Shown here: in pieces, positions 39,225-47,661 of the stretch
How positions within the stretch are numbered: position 1 is the stretch's first letter
How the letters are laid out: every line of letters begins with the position of its first letter
Assembly: GCA_019752115.1 (NCBI GenBank)
Contig: JAIEMN010000002.1
Span: 124,001-188,000 of the forward strand
Source: Gemmatimonadaceae bacterium
GTDB lineage: Bacteria > Gemmatimonadota > Gemmatimonadetes > Gemmatimonadales > Gemmatimonadaceae
DNA: 64,000 nucleotides
Reading direction: 5' to 3'
Made by a program: the position numbers and the translations under genes
The notes under the pieces: generated by a model
The model's database searches: none
Seen by the model: the letters and a program-made list of their open reading frames with translations, nothing else
What the model was told of the DNA's origin: nothing

Positions 39225-41144
39225 ATGTCCGTCGAACCGATCCGACCGCTTACGATTGCGCTGTGTCAGTTTGCGCCCCGCAAGGGTGACACCGCCGCGA
39301 ACCTCGCCCGCGTGGGCCGACTGTGCGCGCAGGCCGCCGCATTGGAGCCGCGCCCGCAGATCGTGCAGTTCCCGGAAACGGCGCTCTCCGGCTACTTCGT
39401 CGAAGGCGGCGTCCGCGAGGTCGCGCTCACCGCCGGCGCGCTGGCCTACGAACTCGATGACGCCTACCGCACCGCGTGTGCGGCGGCGGGGATGGACGCG
39501 GTCCCCCTGGATGTCGTGATTGGCTTCTACGAACGGTGGCGGGATACGCTGCATAATGCTGCGGCGTACATCACCATCGGCCTCGACGATGGGCCACCGG
39601 TGCTGCGCCACGTGCACCGCAAGAACTTCCTGCCCACGTACGGCCTCTTCGACGAAGAGCGCTTCGTGGAGCGCGGTACCGACATCCGCGCGTTCGAAAC
39701 GCCGTGGGGGCGGGCCGCGCTGCTCGTCTGCGAAGATGCCTGGCACTCCATCAGCGGGACGCTTGCCGCCCTCGATGGCGCCCAGGTGGTCTTCGTGTCA
39801 TCGGCAGCGCCGGCGCGTGGCCCATGGCCGCGCACCGACGGCATTCCGGGGCCGAACAGCGCGGCGCGCTGGGAGCGGCTCATTCGCGATATCGCCGAAG
39901 AGCATGGCGTCTTCGCCAGCTTCGTGAATCTGGTGGGCACCGAAGGTGGCAAGCGCTTCTTCGGGACGTCGCATCTGGTAGGCCCCGCCGGCGACGTGCG
40001 CAGCCGCGCGCCGGTGTGGGACGAGTCTTTCGTATCGATCACCGTCGATCTCGACGATCTGGTGCGCGCCCGCGCCGACAGCCCGCTGCTCAGCGACCTG
40101 CGCGTGGCACTGCCGCATGTGCTCGAGAACGTGCGCCGGGTGACCGACGGCGTCCCGCCCGTCCTGGCATACGACGGCCCCGAACCGGCCGCCGCGGACC
40201 TGCTTCGACACGCGCGCGACTTCCACACCGGCGAGTTTGCCATTCCACCGGCGGCGCGCCCGGCGGCCCCCATCCGGGGCTTGCCGGAGCAGCTGCCGGT
40301 CATCCGGCAGGGGCTCAAGGATCACGGCGGCCCGCCGCCGCTCGCACTGGACGCGGAACTGGCTGAGGAGTGGCTGACCGGCTTCCTGCACGACGAAATG
40401 ACCCGTCGCGGCTTCGGCCGGGCAGTCATCGGCATCTCCGGGGGCGTCGATTCCGCGGTGACGGCGGCCCTCGCGGTGCGCGCGTTGGGCAAGGAGAACG
40501 TGATCGGTGTGCGGCTGCCGTACCGCACGTCCAGCGCCGAGTCACTGGCGCACGCGCAGCTGGTGATCGACGCCCTGGGGATCGAGTCCCGCACGATCGA
40601 CATCTCGCCGGCGGTGGATGGCTATCTGGCCAACGAGCCGGAGGCCGATGGCGCGCGTCGGGGCAACGTCATGGCACGCACGCGCATGATCGCGCTCTTC
40701 GATCTCTCGGCGCGCCATCGCGCCCTGCCTCTCGGTACGGGCAACAAGACCGAGCGCCTGTTCGGCTACTTCACCTGGCACGCCGACGATTCGCCGCCCG
40801 TGAATCCGATCGGTGATCTCTACAAGACGCAGGTGTGGCAACTCGCGCGCCACTTGGGGGTACCGGAGGTCATCGTGACCAAGGCGCCCACGGCGGATCT
40901 CATCGTCGGTCAGACGGACGAGGGCGATCTGGGGATCAGCTACCCGCGCGCCGACGACATTCTGAACCACATGCTCCACGGCTTTTCGCACGAAGCCCTG
41001 CGCGCGCGCGGGTTCACCCCCGACGAGATTCAGATCGTGTCGAAGCGGCTCAACGGCACGCACTGGAAGCGTCGGCCGCCCGCCACCGCGCTGGTGAGCC
41101 AGTCGGGGATCGGTGAATCGTACCTGCGCCCGGTGGACTACTGA
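39225..41144 (+). CDS. nadE: Glutamine-dependent NAD+ synthetase
   Basis: A 639-aa enzyme that amidates nicotinic acid adenine dinucleotide to NAD+, using ammonia from glutamine. The nitrilase-type glutaminase domain has the triad Glu51 (FPETALSGY), Lys133 (HRKNFLPTYG) and Cys169 (VCEDAW). The synthetase domain has the P-loop SGGVDS (405-410), GTGNKTERLFGYFT and the PTADLIVGQTDEGDLGI segment. Both halves are intact and the length matches the long two-domain form. The ATG at 39225 follows a TATTTT box by five bases, which suggests a leaderless message. The response-regulator gene begins 4 bp downstream. Confidence 0.95.
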   Translation: MSVEPIRPLTIALCQFAPRKGDTAANLARVGRLCAQAAALEPRPQIVQFPETALSGYFVEGGVREVALTAGALAYELDDAYRTACAAAGMDAVPLDVVIGFYERWRDTLHNAAAYITIGLDDGPPVLRHVHRKNFLPTYGLFDEERFVERGTDIRAFETPWGRAALLVCEDAWHSISGTLAALDGAQVVFVSSAAPARGPWPRTDGIPGPNSAARWERLIRDIAEEHGVFASFVNLVGTEGGKRFFGTSHLVGPAGDVRSRAPVWDESFVSITVDLDDLVRARADSPLLSDLRVALPHVLENVRRVTDGVPPVLAYDGPEPAAADLLRHARDFHTGEFAIPPAARPAAPIRGLPEQLPVIRQGLKDHGGPPPLALDAELAEEWLTGFLHDEMTRRGFGRAVIGISGGVDSAVTAALAVRALGKENVIGVRLPYRTSSAESLAHAQLVIDALGIESRTIDISPAVDGYLANEPEADGARRGNVMARTRMIALFDLSARHRALPLGTGNKTERLFGYFTWHADDSPPVNPIGDLYKTQVWQLARHLGVPEVIVTKAPTADLIVGQTDEGDLGISYPRADDILNHMLHGFSHEALRARGFTPDEIQIVSKRLNGTHWKRRPPATALVSQSGIGESYLRPVDY

Positions 41145-41148
41145 GCCG

Positions 41149-41859
41149 ATGACGGACGTGCGCCTGAACCTCCTGGTCGTGGAGGATGACCCGCATGTCC
41201 GCCACGCCCTGCGCGAGGTGTTGCGCGAGCATGCCGCCGAAGTGATCGAGGCGGCGACCGCACAGGAAGGGCTGGCGATCGCGTCGCGGCAGACGCTCGA
41301 CGCGATCGTGCTCGATCTCGGGCTTCCCGATCAACCCGGACTGGCGCTCTGTCAGGCGGTCCGGGGCATCTCCTCGGTCCCGATCATCGTGCTGAGTGCG
41401 GCGCATGATGAGCAGGACAAGGTGGCGCTGCTCGACGCCGGGGCCGACGACTACGTCACCAAGCCCTTCAGCAGCACGGAGCTGGTGGCCCGCATTCGGG
41501 CGCACGTACGTCGGGTGCGCGAACGCGTCACCGGGACGTCGCCGACGTTGCTGCAACTGGGCGCCGTCACGCTGGACCTGCAGCACCGCATCGCCTCGCG
41601 TGATGGCGAACCGCTGCGCCTCACGCCCACGGAGTGGACGCTCTTGCGCGTGCTGGTGGCCCAACGCGGTCGCACCATGACGCATCGGCAGCTGTTCATG
41701 GCCGTGTGGAATCGGGAGTACGGCGATGCGAGTCTCCATCTGCGCGTGCATCTGACCCACCTGCGTCGCAAGATCGAGGCGAATCCGGCCGAGCCCCGCT
41801 ATCTCGTCACCGACCCGGGTGTGGGCTATCGCTTCGAGCCCCCCGACGCCTCCTCGTGA
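41149..41859 (+). CDS. OmpR/KdpE-family response regulator
   Basis: A 236-aa regulator. The receiver domain has the acidic pair VEDD near residue 13, the phosphoacceptor Asp56 (VLDLGLPDQPG), the Thr/Ser switch (IVLSAAHDE) and Lys in TKPFSSTEL. The winged-helix output domain (about 130-236) includes LRLTPTEWTLLRVLV and VHLTHLRRKIEANP, and ends PGVGYRF. The last segment is very like KdpE. Its stop overlaps the kinase start (GTGA), so the two form a two-component pair. No kdpFABC genes are in the window. The ATG at 41149 is 4 bp after the nadE stop. Confidence 0.92.
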   Translation: MTDVRLNLLVVEDDPHVRHALREVLREHAAEVIEAATAQEGLAIASRQTLDAIVLDLGLPDQPGLALCQAVRGISSVPIIVLSAAHDEQDKVALLDAGADDYVTKPFSSTELVARIRAHVRRVRERVTGTSPTLLQLGAVTLDLQHRIASRDGEPLRLTPTEWTLLRVLVAQRGRTMTHRQLFMAVWNREYGDASLHLRVHLTHLRRKIEANPAEPRYLVTDPGVGYRFEPPDASS

Positions 41860-42998
41860 CGTCGGACGCCGCCCGGTGGCGCACGCCGGCGCTCTGGGTG
41901 CTCTGGTGCGCGGCACTCGCGCTTGTGCTGGGCATTCTGGTGCCCACCCGCGACGCGGTGGGGCAGACCCACGCGGCGCTCGCGATTCTGCTGGTGGTCC
42001 TCGGCGCGAGCGCCACCACCGGCTTCGCCGCCGGCATGACGCTCGCCGTCGTGGGCTTTGCCCTGCTCACGTACTTCTTCAAGACGCCATTCGATACCAT
42101 GCAGATCACGCGTGGGCTCGACTTTGTGGAGCTGATCGCGTTCCTCATCGTGGCGTTCGTCGCGGCGCGGCTGCTGACGGTGGCCCGCGCCCGCGCGCAG
42201 CTGGCCGAAGCGCGCAGCCGCGAAATTGAGCGGCTGGCGCGGGAGCGAACCGCCCTGGCGCTCGAAGCGGCACAGGCCCGCGGTCTGGCCGAAGCCAACC
42301 GCATGAAGGACGCCCTGCTGGCCACGGTCTCGCACGATCTGCGCACGCCGCTCACCACGATTCGCACGCTGGCCGAGCGTCGCTCCGTCTCGGCAGATGA
42401 CGACTGGCAACTCGTCGCCGACGAGACCGAGCGGCTGAGCCATCTGGTACGCGAGCTGCTGGACTACTCACGCATCCGCGGCGGAGCGCTGCCGGTGCGC
42501 GTGGAGACCTATCCGGCGGAAGATCTGGTGGGGGCTGTGTCACGCGAGTGTGCGGGGCGGCTCGAGTCCCATACACTGCACGTGGATCTCCCGATGGGCG
42601 AGGAGGTGCTGGCCGGGCGCTTCGACCTGCTGCTCACGACCCGCATACTCGTGAATCTCGTGGAGAATGCCGCGAAGTACGCAACCGAGCACACCGACAT
42701 CACGCTGGCGGTGCGACGCCGGGACGCGGCGCTATGCTTTTCGGTGGAGAACATCGGCCCGGGGATCGCGGCCGCCGATCGCGAGCGCATCTTTGAACCG
42801 TTCACGCGCGCCGGGACGCCGCTCGCGCAGTCGCGTGTCGTGGGCGTGGGCCTCGGACTGGCGATTGCCCGGGCCCTCGCCGAGGCGCAGCACGGTACGC
42901 TCACCCTGCTCGATAGCCCCGCCGGCACCACGCAGTTTGTGCTCGCCCTCCCCGCCGCGGAGTGGAGCGAAGCGCTGGGCGAGCCCGACGACGAGTAG
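41856..42998 (+). CDS. Membrane histidine kinase, short KdpD-like form
   Basis: A 380-aa sensor kinase. Four hydrophobic segments in residues about 10-115 (for example ALWVLWCAALALVLGILV and GLDFVELIAFLIVAFVAARLL in part: VELIAFLIVAFVAARLL) form the DUF4118 membrane part of KdpD proteins. A coiled coil leads to the dimerisation domain with TVSHDLRTPLTTI (His phosphorylated) and an ATPase domain with NLVENAAKYA, GPGIAAADRERIFEPF and GVGLGLAIA. The large KdpD N-terminal sensor and Usp domains are absent. It starts with GTG overlapping the response-regulator stop. The signal is unknown; potassium control is only suggested by homology. Confidence 0.9.
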   Translation: MTSDAARWRTPALWVLWCAALALVLGILVPTRDAVGQTHAALAILLVVLGASATTGFAAGMTLAVVGFALLTYFFKTPFDTMQITRGLDFVELIAFLIVAFVAARLLTVARARAQLAEARSREIERLARERTALALEAAQARGLAEANRMKDALLATVSHDLRTPLTTIRTLAERRSVSADDDWQLVADETERLSHLVRELLDYSRIRGGALPVRVETYPAEDLVGAVSRECAGRLESHTLHVDLPMGEEVLAGRFDLLLTTRILVNLVENAAKYATEHTDITLAVRRRDAALCFSVENIGPGIAAADRERIFEPFTRAGTPLAQSRVVGVGLGLAIARALAEAQHGTLTLLDSPAGTTQFVLALPAAEWSEALGEPDDE

Positions 42999-43013
42999 AC
43001 GCCTGCGCGCCGG

Positions 43014-44177
43014 TCAGGCCGTCACGAGCGAACCGGCGCGTCCCCCACGCGCGTGCTCCACCTTGCGGGTGAGCACGTCGGCGACGGCGATCTCGCGGCA
43101 CCCGGCGCGACTCGAGGCATAGGCGGCCTCGATGACCGCAATGCACTGATGCGCATCCCGCGCCGTCTCGCTCACGAAGTCGCCGGCGAGCACCGCGTCC
43201 TTGAAGCGCGAGAAGAGCGCATCGAACCACGTGGTGTGACTCGCATCGCCCCAATGCGACGCGATCGACCGGCGGTCGACATCCCAGCGCACGGCGCCCT
43301 GCGCGATATCCGGCCCGGCCGTGCGACGCATCTGCGACAGCTCGAGATTATCGTCGTCGACCGTGATGGCGCCGGCCTCGCCGTGCAGCGCGTACTGGAC
43401 CTTGCGCACGCCGCACGTCCAGGAAAGCTGCACGTTGGCCATGCCGTTCGGAAAGGTGAGCACGATGTTCGCGTTGTCTTCCGTGTCGAACTGCCCATCG
43501 AGCGTGTTCACCTTGGCGGTCACTGATTCCGGATAGGCGCCGAACCAGTCGAACAGCAGGTAGAAGCTGTGGCTCCCGTGATCCATCACGATGCCACCTC
43601 CACTGTACGCCTCGTGCCGGCGCCAGTGCGTGTTCCATTCGGTCACACCCTTCGCATGCGTGTTGCGCATGGTGTTCATGGCCACGGTCCGCAGACGGCC
43701 GATGAGCGACTCATCGAGCAGGCTGCGAATGGCCCGCACCACCGGCGCATGCAGGTAGTTGTGACAGGGATACAAGACGCGACGACGGCGCGCGGCATGG
43801 GCGAGCAGCTCGTCGGCCTCCGCGAAGCTGGTGGTCAGCGGCTTTTCGCAGAGCACATGACACCCCGCATCGAGCGCCTCCCGCGCAATGCGCGCGTGAT
43901 CGCACGGCGGCGTGCAGATGTCCACGAAATCGAGGCCCGCCGCTTCGGCGTCGAGCAGCGTCCGATGGTCCGGATACAGCCGCAGATCCGGATAGCGCGC
44001 CGCCGCATCGGCGAGGCGCGCCGGGCAGCTGTCGGCCAGCGCCACGATCTCCACATCGCCGCGGGCCGCCGTGCGCGCCCGATAGGCGGGGAGATGCCCC
44101 AGTCCGCCAATGAAGCCGTACCCGATGAGGGCGCCCCGCAACGGGCGCGGTGAGGACGCGAGGGAGCCCGGCGTCAT
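43014..44177 (-). CDS. Gfo/Idh/MocA-family oxidoreductase
   Basis: A 387-aa NAD(P)-dependent dehydrogenase that probably acts on a sugar, inositol or similar polyol. The Rossmann fold begins RGALIGYGFIGG (nucleotide loop), followed by DICTPPCDHA and the hallmark EKP in HVLCEKPLTTSF. The C-terminal domain has GGGIVMDHGSHSFY, typical of the substrate side, and an intact catalytic His region. The start at 44177 overlaps the aminotransferase stop (ATGA). It ends a four-gene operon with CDP-alcohol transferase, GtrA and aminotransferase genes. The substrate cannot be assigned from sequence alone. Confidence 0.9.
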   Translation of the reverse strand: MTPGSLASSPRPLRGALIGYGFIGGLGHLPAYRARTAARGDVEIVALADSCPARLADAAARYPDLRLYPDHRTLLDAEAAGLDFVDICTPPCDHARIAREALDAGCHVLCEKPLTTSFAEADELLAHAARRRRVLYPCHNYLHAPVVRAIRSLLDESLIGRLRTVAMNTMRNTHAKGVTEWNTHWRRHEAYSGGGIVMDHGSHSFYLLFDWFGAYPESVTAKVNTLDGQFDTEDNANIVLTFPNGMANVQLSWTCGVRKVQYALHGEAGAITVDDDNLELSQMRRTAGPDIAQGAVRWDVDRRSIASHWGDASHTTWFDALFSRFKDAVLAGDFVSETARDAHQCIAVIEAAYASSRAGCREIAVADVLTRKVEHARGGRAGSLVTA

Positions 44178-45514
44178 TGCCACCGTCCGCTGCGAGAGAG
44201 ATCGGCGAACGAGGCCTCGAGGAGGTCGAGCCCCTCGTCCGCCGCGTCCTGCGTGATGTTCAGGGCCGGCTGCAGGCGAATGCGTGCGGTGTACAGCATG
44301 GCGAGCAGCCCGCGACGGACTGCGCCTTCGAAGACTTCGCGCATGACACTGTTCGGGATCGGTTCGCGGGTCTTCCGGTCGCGGACCACGTCGATGCCGA
44401 TGAACAGCCCCTCGCCGCGCACGTCGCCAATGAACGGATACCGCTCCTGCATGGCCCGCAGGCGCTGCACCATGTGCGCGCCCACACGCTTGGCATTCTC
44501 GGCGAGGTGGTCATCGCGAATGGTGCGAATGGCGGCGAGCGAGGCCGCCGCCGCCAGGGCGTTCCCGCCATAGCTCGAGCTGGCCCCCGAGGGCTTCGCC
44601 CACGGCTCACTGAACGCGATGGCACTCGTGGTCAGCACGCCACTCACGGGGTAGCCACCGCCGAAGGCCTTCCCGAGCGTCACCACATCCGGCTGCACGC
44701 CGGTATGGTCCACGCCCCAGAGCGTACCCGTGCGCCCCATGCCGGTGATCATCTCGTCGGCGATCAGCAGCGCACCGGCTTCCTTCGCCGCTTCGGCCAC
44801 GATCGGCAGGAACTCGCGCGGCGGCACCACGTTGCCGGCCGTCCCCTGCATCGGCTCGATGATCACCGCGGCCACCGGCCCCTGTGGCTGCTGCTTGATC
44901 GCCTTGCGCGCAAACTCCCCGCAGGCGATGCCGCAGGAGCCGTACTGCAGACCGAACGGGCAGCGATAGCAGTCGGCGTACGGGATCTGCGTCGTGCCGA
45001 CCGGGAACGGCCCGAGACCATGGCGAGCCTCAGAGCCCATGAGCGCCATCGCGCCGGCGGTCTTGCCGTGGAAGCCACCCCAGAAGCCCACGATGTCCTG
45101 ACGCTTGGTGGCGCAGCGGCTCAGGCGAATCGCCGATTCCACCGCTTCGGCGCCCCCCGAATACAGCTGCAGCCGATCGAGGCCCGCCGGCGCGAGCGCC
45201 GTGAGCTCGTTGACGAGCGCGGCGCGCGGCTCGGAGGTGAAACTGCCGACCGACAGTTTGGCCACCTGGGCCTGCATCGCCGCCACGAACTTCGGATGCG
45301 AGTGGCCGAGCGCGTTGACGCCGATGCCGCCAATCAGGTCAACGAACGTGTTGCCATCGACATCGGTGATATGGCTGCCCTGCCCGTGGTCCATCGCGAC
45401 ACCGGCCCAGAGCGCAAAGCTCTGCAGCCCCGGCGCGAGGTGCTGCTGCTCGGAGGCAACGATCGCCTGAGAACGCGGCCCGGGAATGGCCGTCTGCAGG
45501 TGAACGCGATTCAT
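44174..45514 (-). CDS. Class III aminotransferase
   Basis: A 446-aa PLP enzyme of the 4-aminobutyrate/ornithine aminotransferase group. Typical segments are LIGGIGVNALGHSHPKFV, LYSGGAEAVESAIRL, GFWGGFHGKTAGAM, IIEPMQGTAGNVV, ADEMITGMGRTG and the Schiff-base Lys in TLGKAFGGGYP. The DCYRCPFG segment is found in GABA-transaminase relatives. The amine donor and acceptor are unknown. It overlaps the GtrA stop at its start and the oxidoreductase start at its stop, both as ATGA, so translation is coupled. The context suggests the amine goes to a lipid head group or glycan rather than to GABA catabolism. Confidence 0.9.
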   Translation of the reverse strand: MNRVHLQTAIPGPRSQAIVASEQQHLAPGLQSFALWAGVAMDHGQGSHITDVDGNTFVDLIGGIGVNALGHSHPKFVAAMQAQVAKLSVGSFTSEPRAALVNELTALAPAGLDRLQLYSGGAEAVESAIRLSRCATKRQDIVGFWGGFHGKTAGAMALMGSEARHGLGPFPVGTTQIPYADCYRCPFGLQYGSCGIACGEFARKAIKQQPQGPVAAVIIEPMQGTAGNVVPPREFLPIVAEAAKEAGALLIADEMITGMGRTGTLWGVDHTGVQPDVVTLGKAFGGGYPVSGVLTTSAIAFSEPWAKPSGASSSYGGNALAAAASLAAIRTIRDDHLAENAKRVGAHMVQRLRAMQERYPFIGDVRGEGLFIGIDVVRDRKTREPIPNSVMREVFEGAVRRGLLAMLYTARIRLQPALNITQDAADEGLDLLEASFADLSRSGRWQ

Positions 45515-45966
45515 GCGGAGTGCCCCGAGACCGGGGAGGAAGCGGTCACCGGCGAGAAGACGAAGAAGCGATGCAAGGGATAGTTCCAGAAGATTCCCAC
45601 CAGCACGGAGCCGCCGACGACGGCCACGGGGAGGTGCCAGTGGAGGAGATCGACAAGCAGATAGACCGCGGCGCCATACAAGAGTGCAGAGGCGCCGCTG
45701 ACGGCTGCATAACGGATGGCCTCGCCGCCGGTCAGGGCGAGTGCGGACGCCGGCGACGCGGCCGGCTCAGCCCGATGGGTGCTGAAGACCCACCACTTCT
45801 TGATCGCGAAGTCAGTCACGCCACCGGCGACCGCGCCGGCGACGGCCGATCCGACGTACCAGAGGCCGAGCCGCGTGAGGAGCAGCACCAGCCCCCACTC
45901 GAGCAGCGTGGCGATGCCCGTGGAACACTGCGCCTTCACGAAGCGCACGACTTCCACCGGCGACAT
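45511..45966 (-). CDS. GtrA-like membrane protein
   Basis: A 151-aa protein with four predicted helices (about residues 15-35, 37-57, 85-110 and 115-135). GtrA-family proteins help move polyprenyl-linked sugars or similar intermediates across the membrane. Family features are VRFVKAQCSTGIATLLEWGL, GVTDFAIKKWWVF and a C-terminal FWNYPLHRFFVF. It starts 11 bp after the CDP-alcohol transferase stop and overlaps the aminotransferase start. In this operon it could flip a modified lipid. No glycosyltransferase is adjacent. Confidence 0.88.
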   Translation of the reverse strand: MSPVEVVRFVKAQCSTGIATLLEWGLVLLLTRLGLWYVGSAVAGAVAGGVTDFAIKKWWVFSTHRAEPAASPASALALTGGEAIRYAAVSGASALLYGAAVYLLVDLLHWHLPVAVVGGSVLVGIFWNYPLHRFFVFSPVTASSPVSGHSA

Positions 45967-45977
45967 CAGGTGGCGGA

Positions 45978-46754
45978 TCACCGCTGCCGCAGTTGCTGAC
46001 GGATGAAGCGCGTGCGCACCATGCCGGTGACGTTCGCCAGCACGGCAATGCACGTCAGCGCCGCCAGCACCAGCCAATGCCGCGGCGGATCACCCGACGG
46101 CCACCACGTTTCGATCAGCGTGGAGAAGATCGTGGAGACGATCAGGTAGGTCGCCCGTTCGTGGCGCTGCATGAGCCCCATCTTGGCATCCACCTGCACC
46201 GTCTCTCCCTTGGCGCGCGTGTAGCTCACCATCACCGCGCCCGCGCACGCCGCCACCGAGACCACGAAGCCGAACGGGTCGTTCCGGTAGTACCAGGCGT
46301 AGCCGAAGAACACGACCATCTCGGCCCAGCGGTCGATCACCGCATCGAGCACCTCGCCCGCGTCGCTCGAAAGCCCGCGCGCGCGCGCCACGCCGCCATC
46401 GAGCGAATCACAGATTGCCCCGAACAGGAGCACCCAGCCGGCGACGCCGAATCCGCCGGCGGCAAGTGCCAGCGCGGCGAGCAGATGCAGCCAAAGTGAA
46501 GCCCACGACACGTGATCGGGGTGCACCCCGAGCCGCACCAGCCACCGGATGGCCGGGCGGAACATCCAAAGGCCGTACTCCACGAAGAAGCGGCTCAGGA
46601 CGACGCTGTCCCCTAACTGCGCGGCGCGCGCGGAGGTGACAAGGCCATGGCGCGCGGTCTGCACCGCGAACACCGCCAGCGCGCCCAGGAACAGTACGAG
46701 CACGGCGATGAGAGGCCCCCACATCAGCAGGGGCGAATGCAGCCAGAATTGCAC
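45978..46754 (-). CDS. CDP-alcohol phosphatidyltransferase
   Basis: A 258-aa integral membrane enzyme that transfers a phosphatidyl or CDP-linked group to an alcohol. The full signature D-x2-DG-x2-AR-x8-G-x3-D-x3-D is visible from CDSLDGGVARARG through the GEVLDAVIDRW segment. There are about six hydrophobic helices. It starts at a GTG (46754) with no clear Shine-Dalgarno site. It is the first gene of the operon with GtrA, aminotransferase and oxidoreductase genes. Which alcohol it uses is not visible; PgsA and PssA substrates are alternatives to inositol-type ones. Confidence 0.88.
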   Translation of the reverse strand: MQFWLHSPLLMWGPLIAVLVLFLGALAVFAVQTARHGLVTSARAAQLGDSVVLSRFFVEYGLWMFRPAIRWLVRLGVHPDHVSWASLWLHLLAALALAAGGFGVAGWVLLFGAICDSLDGGVARARGLSSDAGEVLDAVIDRWAEMVVFFGYAWYYRNDPFGFVVSVAACAGAVMVSYTRAKGETVQVDAKMGLMQRHERATYLIVSTIFSTLIETWWPSGDPPRHWLVLAALTCIAVLANVTGMVRTRFIRQQLRQR

Positions 46755-46866
46755 AGACGGAGACCAGGGAGGCGGGAGGAGTGGCGTCCCTCGTTTTTAG
46801 CGCGAGGTACGAACGCCAGTCACCTTAGCCCTCCGTTCTTATCAGGGGCTTAACAGCCCCGCCCGG

Positions 46867-47661
46867 TCACCCGTCGCGGTAGAGGGCCGCCGGGTCCGCG
46901 GTGGCCAACTCCTCGCAGAACTGCGCAATGCGGGCTACCGCCTGGGCGATGAAGGCCGCGCCCTTATCGGCTGTGGCTTCGTGCGGCCGCCCCACGCCGG
47001 TATCGTCGGTCACCTGCGTCCAGCGCCGCGGGATCCACGCCCACCCGCGCTGCACCCCCTCGAAGCGGCTGGGCCGCGCCTTTCCCTCCCCCCACGTGGT
47101 GCGGTCGGGGACCACGAGCTGGGGCGCCACATGCTGCACCGCAGCCGTCTCGAGTTCGCCCGCATGATCGCCCGCCTCGGCGAATGTGGCATGATCGCCG
47201 GCCTGCCACCAGTTCACGATGGCGAGGAGCAGCGGCGTCTCCGGCTGCAGCTCGCGCACGAGGGCGCGCAGTTCGTTGCCGCCGTGCGCGTTGAGCAACA
47301 CGAGTGCCTTCACGCCGTGCGGCTCCAGACTGCGGATCACGTCGCGCAGCAGCGCCAGCTGCGTACTGGGCATCACGTTGATCGTGAAGCGCAGATCGAG
47401 CTGCGTGGTATTCACGCCGAAGGGAATCGCGGGGAGCGCCACGACACCGGTGCCGTTGGCCACACACGCGGCGGCGACCCGCGCGGCGACTTCGCCGCCA
47501 AGGATGGTATCGGTACCGTAGGGGAGATGCGTGTTGTGCGGCTCGGTAGCGCCGAAGGGCAGCAACGCCACCGGCCACGCCCCCTCACGCATGGCGGGCC
47601 AGGTCTGCTCCTGCAGTACCCCGGGGCGCGGCGCGTAGCTGCTTGGCATGGGCGCGCTCAT
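46867..47661 (-). CDS. Creatininase-family metal-dependent amidohydrolase
   Basis: A 264-aa hydrolase of the creatininase family, whose members hydrolyse creatinine or similar cyclic amides, and in riboflavin or PQQ-type pathways other amide substrates. The metal-binding set is present: ATEPHNTHLPYGTD, LLNAHGGNE, and the later DHAGELETA. The start at 47661 overlaps the metallopeptidase stop (ATGA), so the gene is the last of a coupled three-gene set. The actual substrate is unknown. No riboflavin or cofactor gene is nearby. Confidence 0.9.
   Translation of the reverse strand: MSAPMPSSYAPRPGVLQEQTWPAMREGAWPVALLPFGATEPHNTHLPYGTDTILGGEVAARVAAACVANGTGVVALPAIPFGVNTTQLDLRFTINVMPSTQLALLRDVIRSLEPHGVKALVLLNAHGGNELRALVRELQPETPLLLAIVNWWQAGDHATFAEAGDHAGELETAAVQHVAPQLVVPDRTTWGEGKARPSRFEGVQRGWAWIPRRWTQVTDDTGVGRPHEATADKGAAFIAQAVARIAQFCEELATADPAALYRDG

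Noticed and set aside
41149-42998. Kdp potassium pump regulation
   Set aside because: Homology suggests KdpDE, but no kdpFABC genes are present and the kinase lacks the sensor domain, so I did not assign kdpD or kdpE names.
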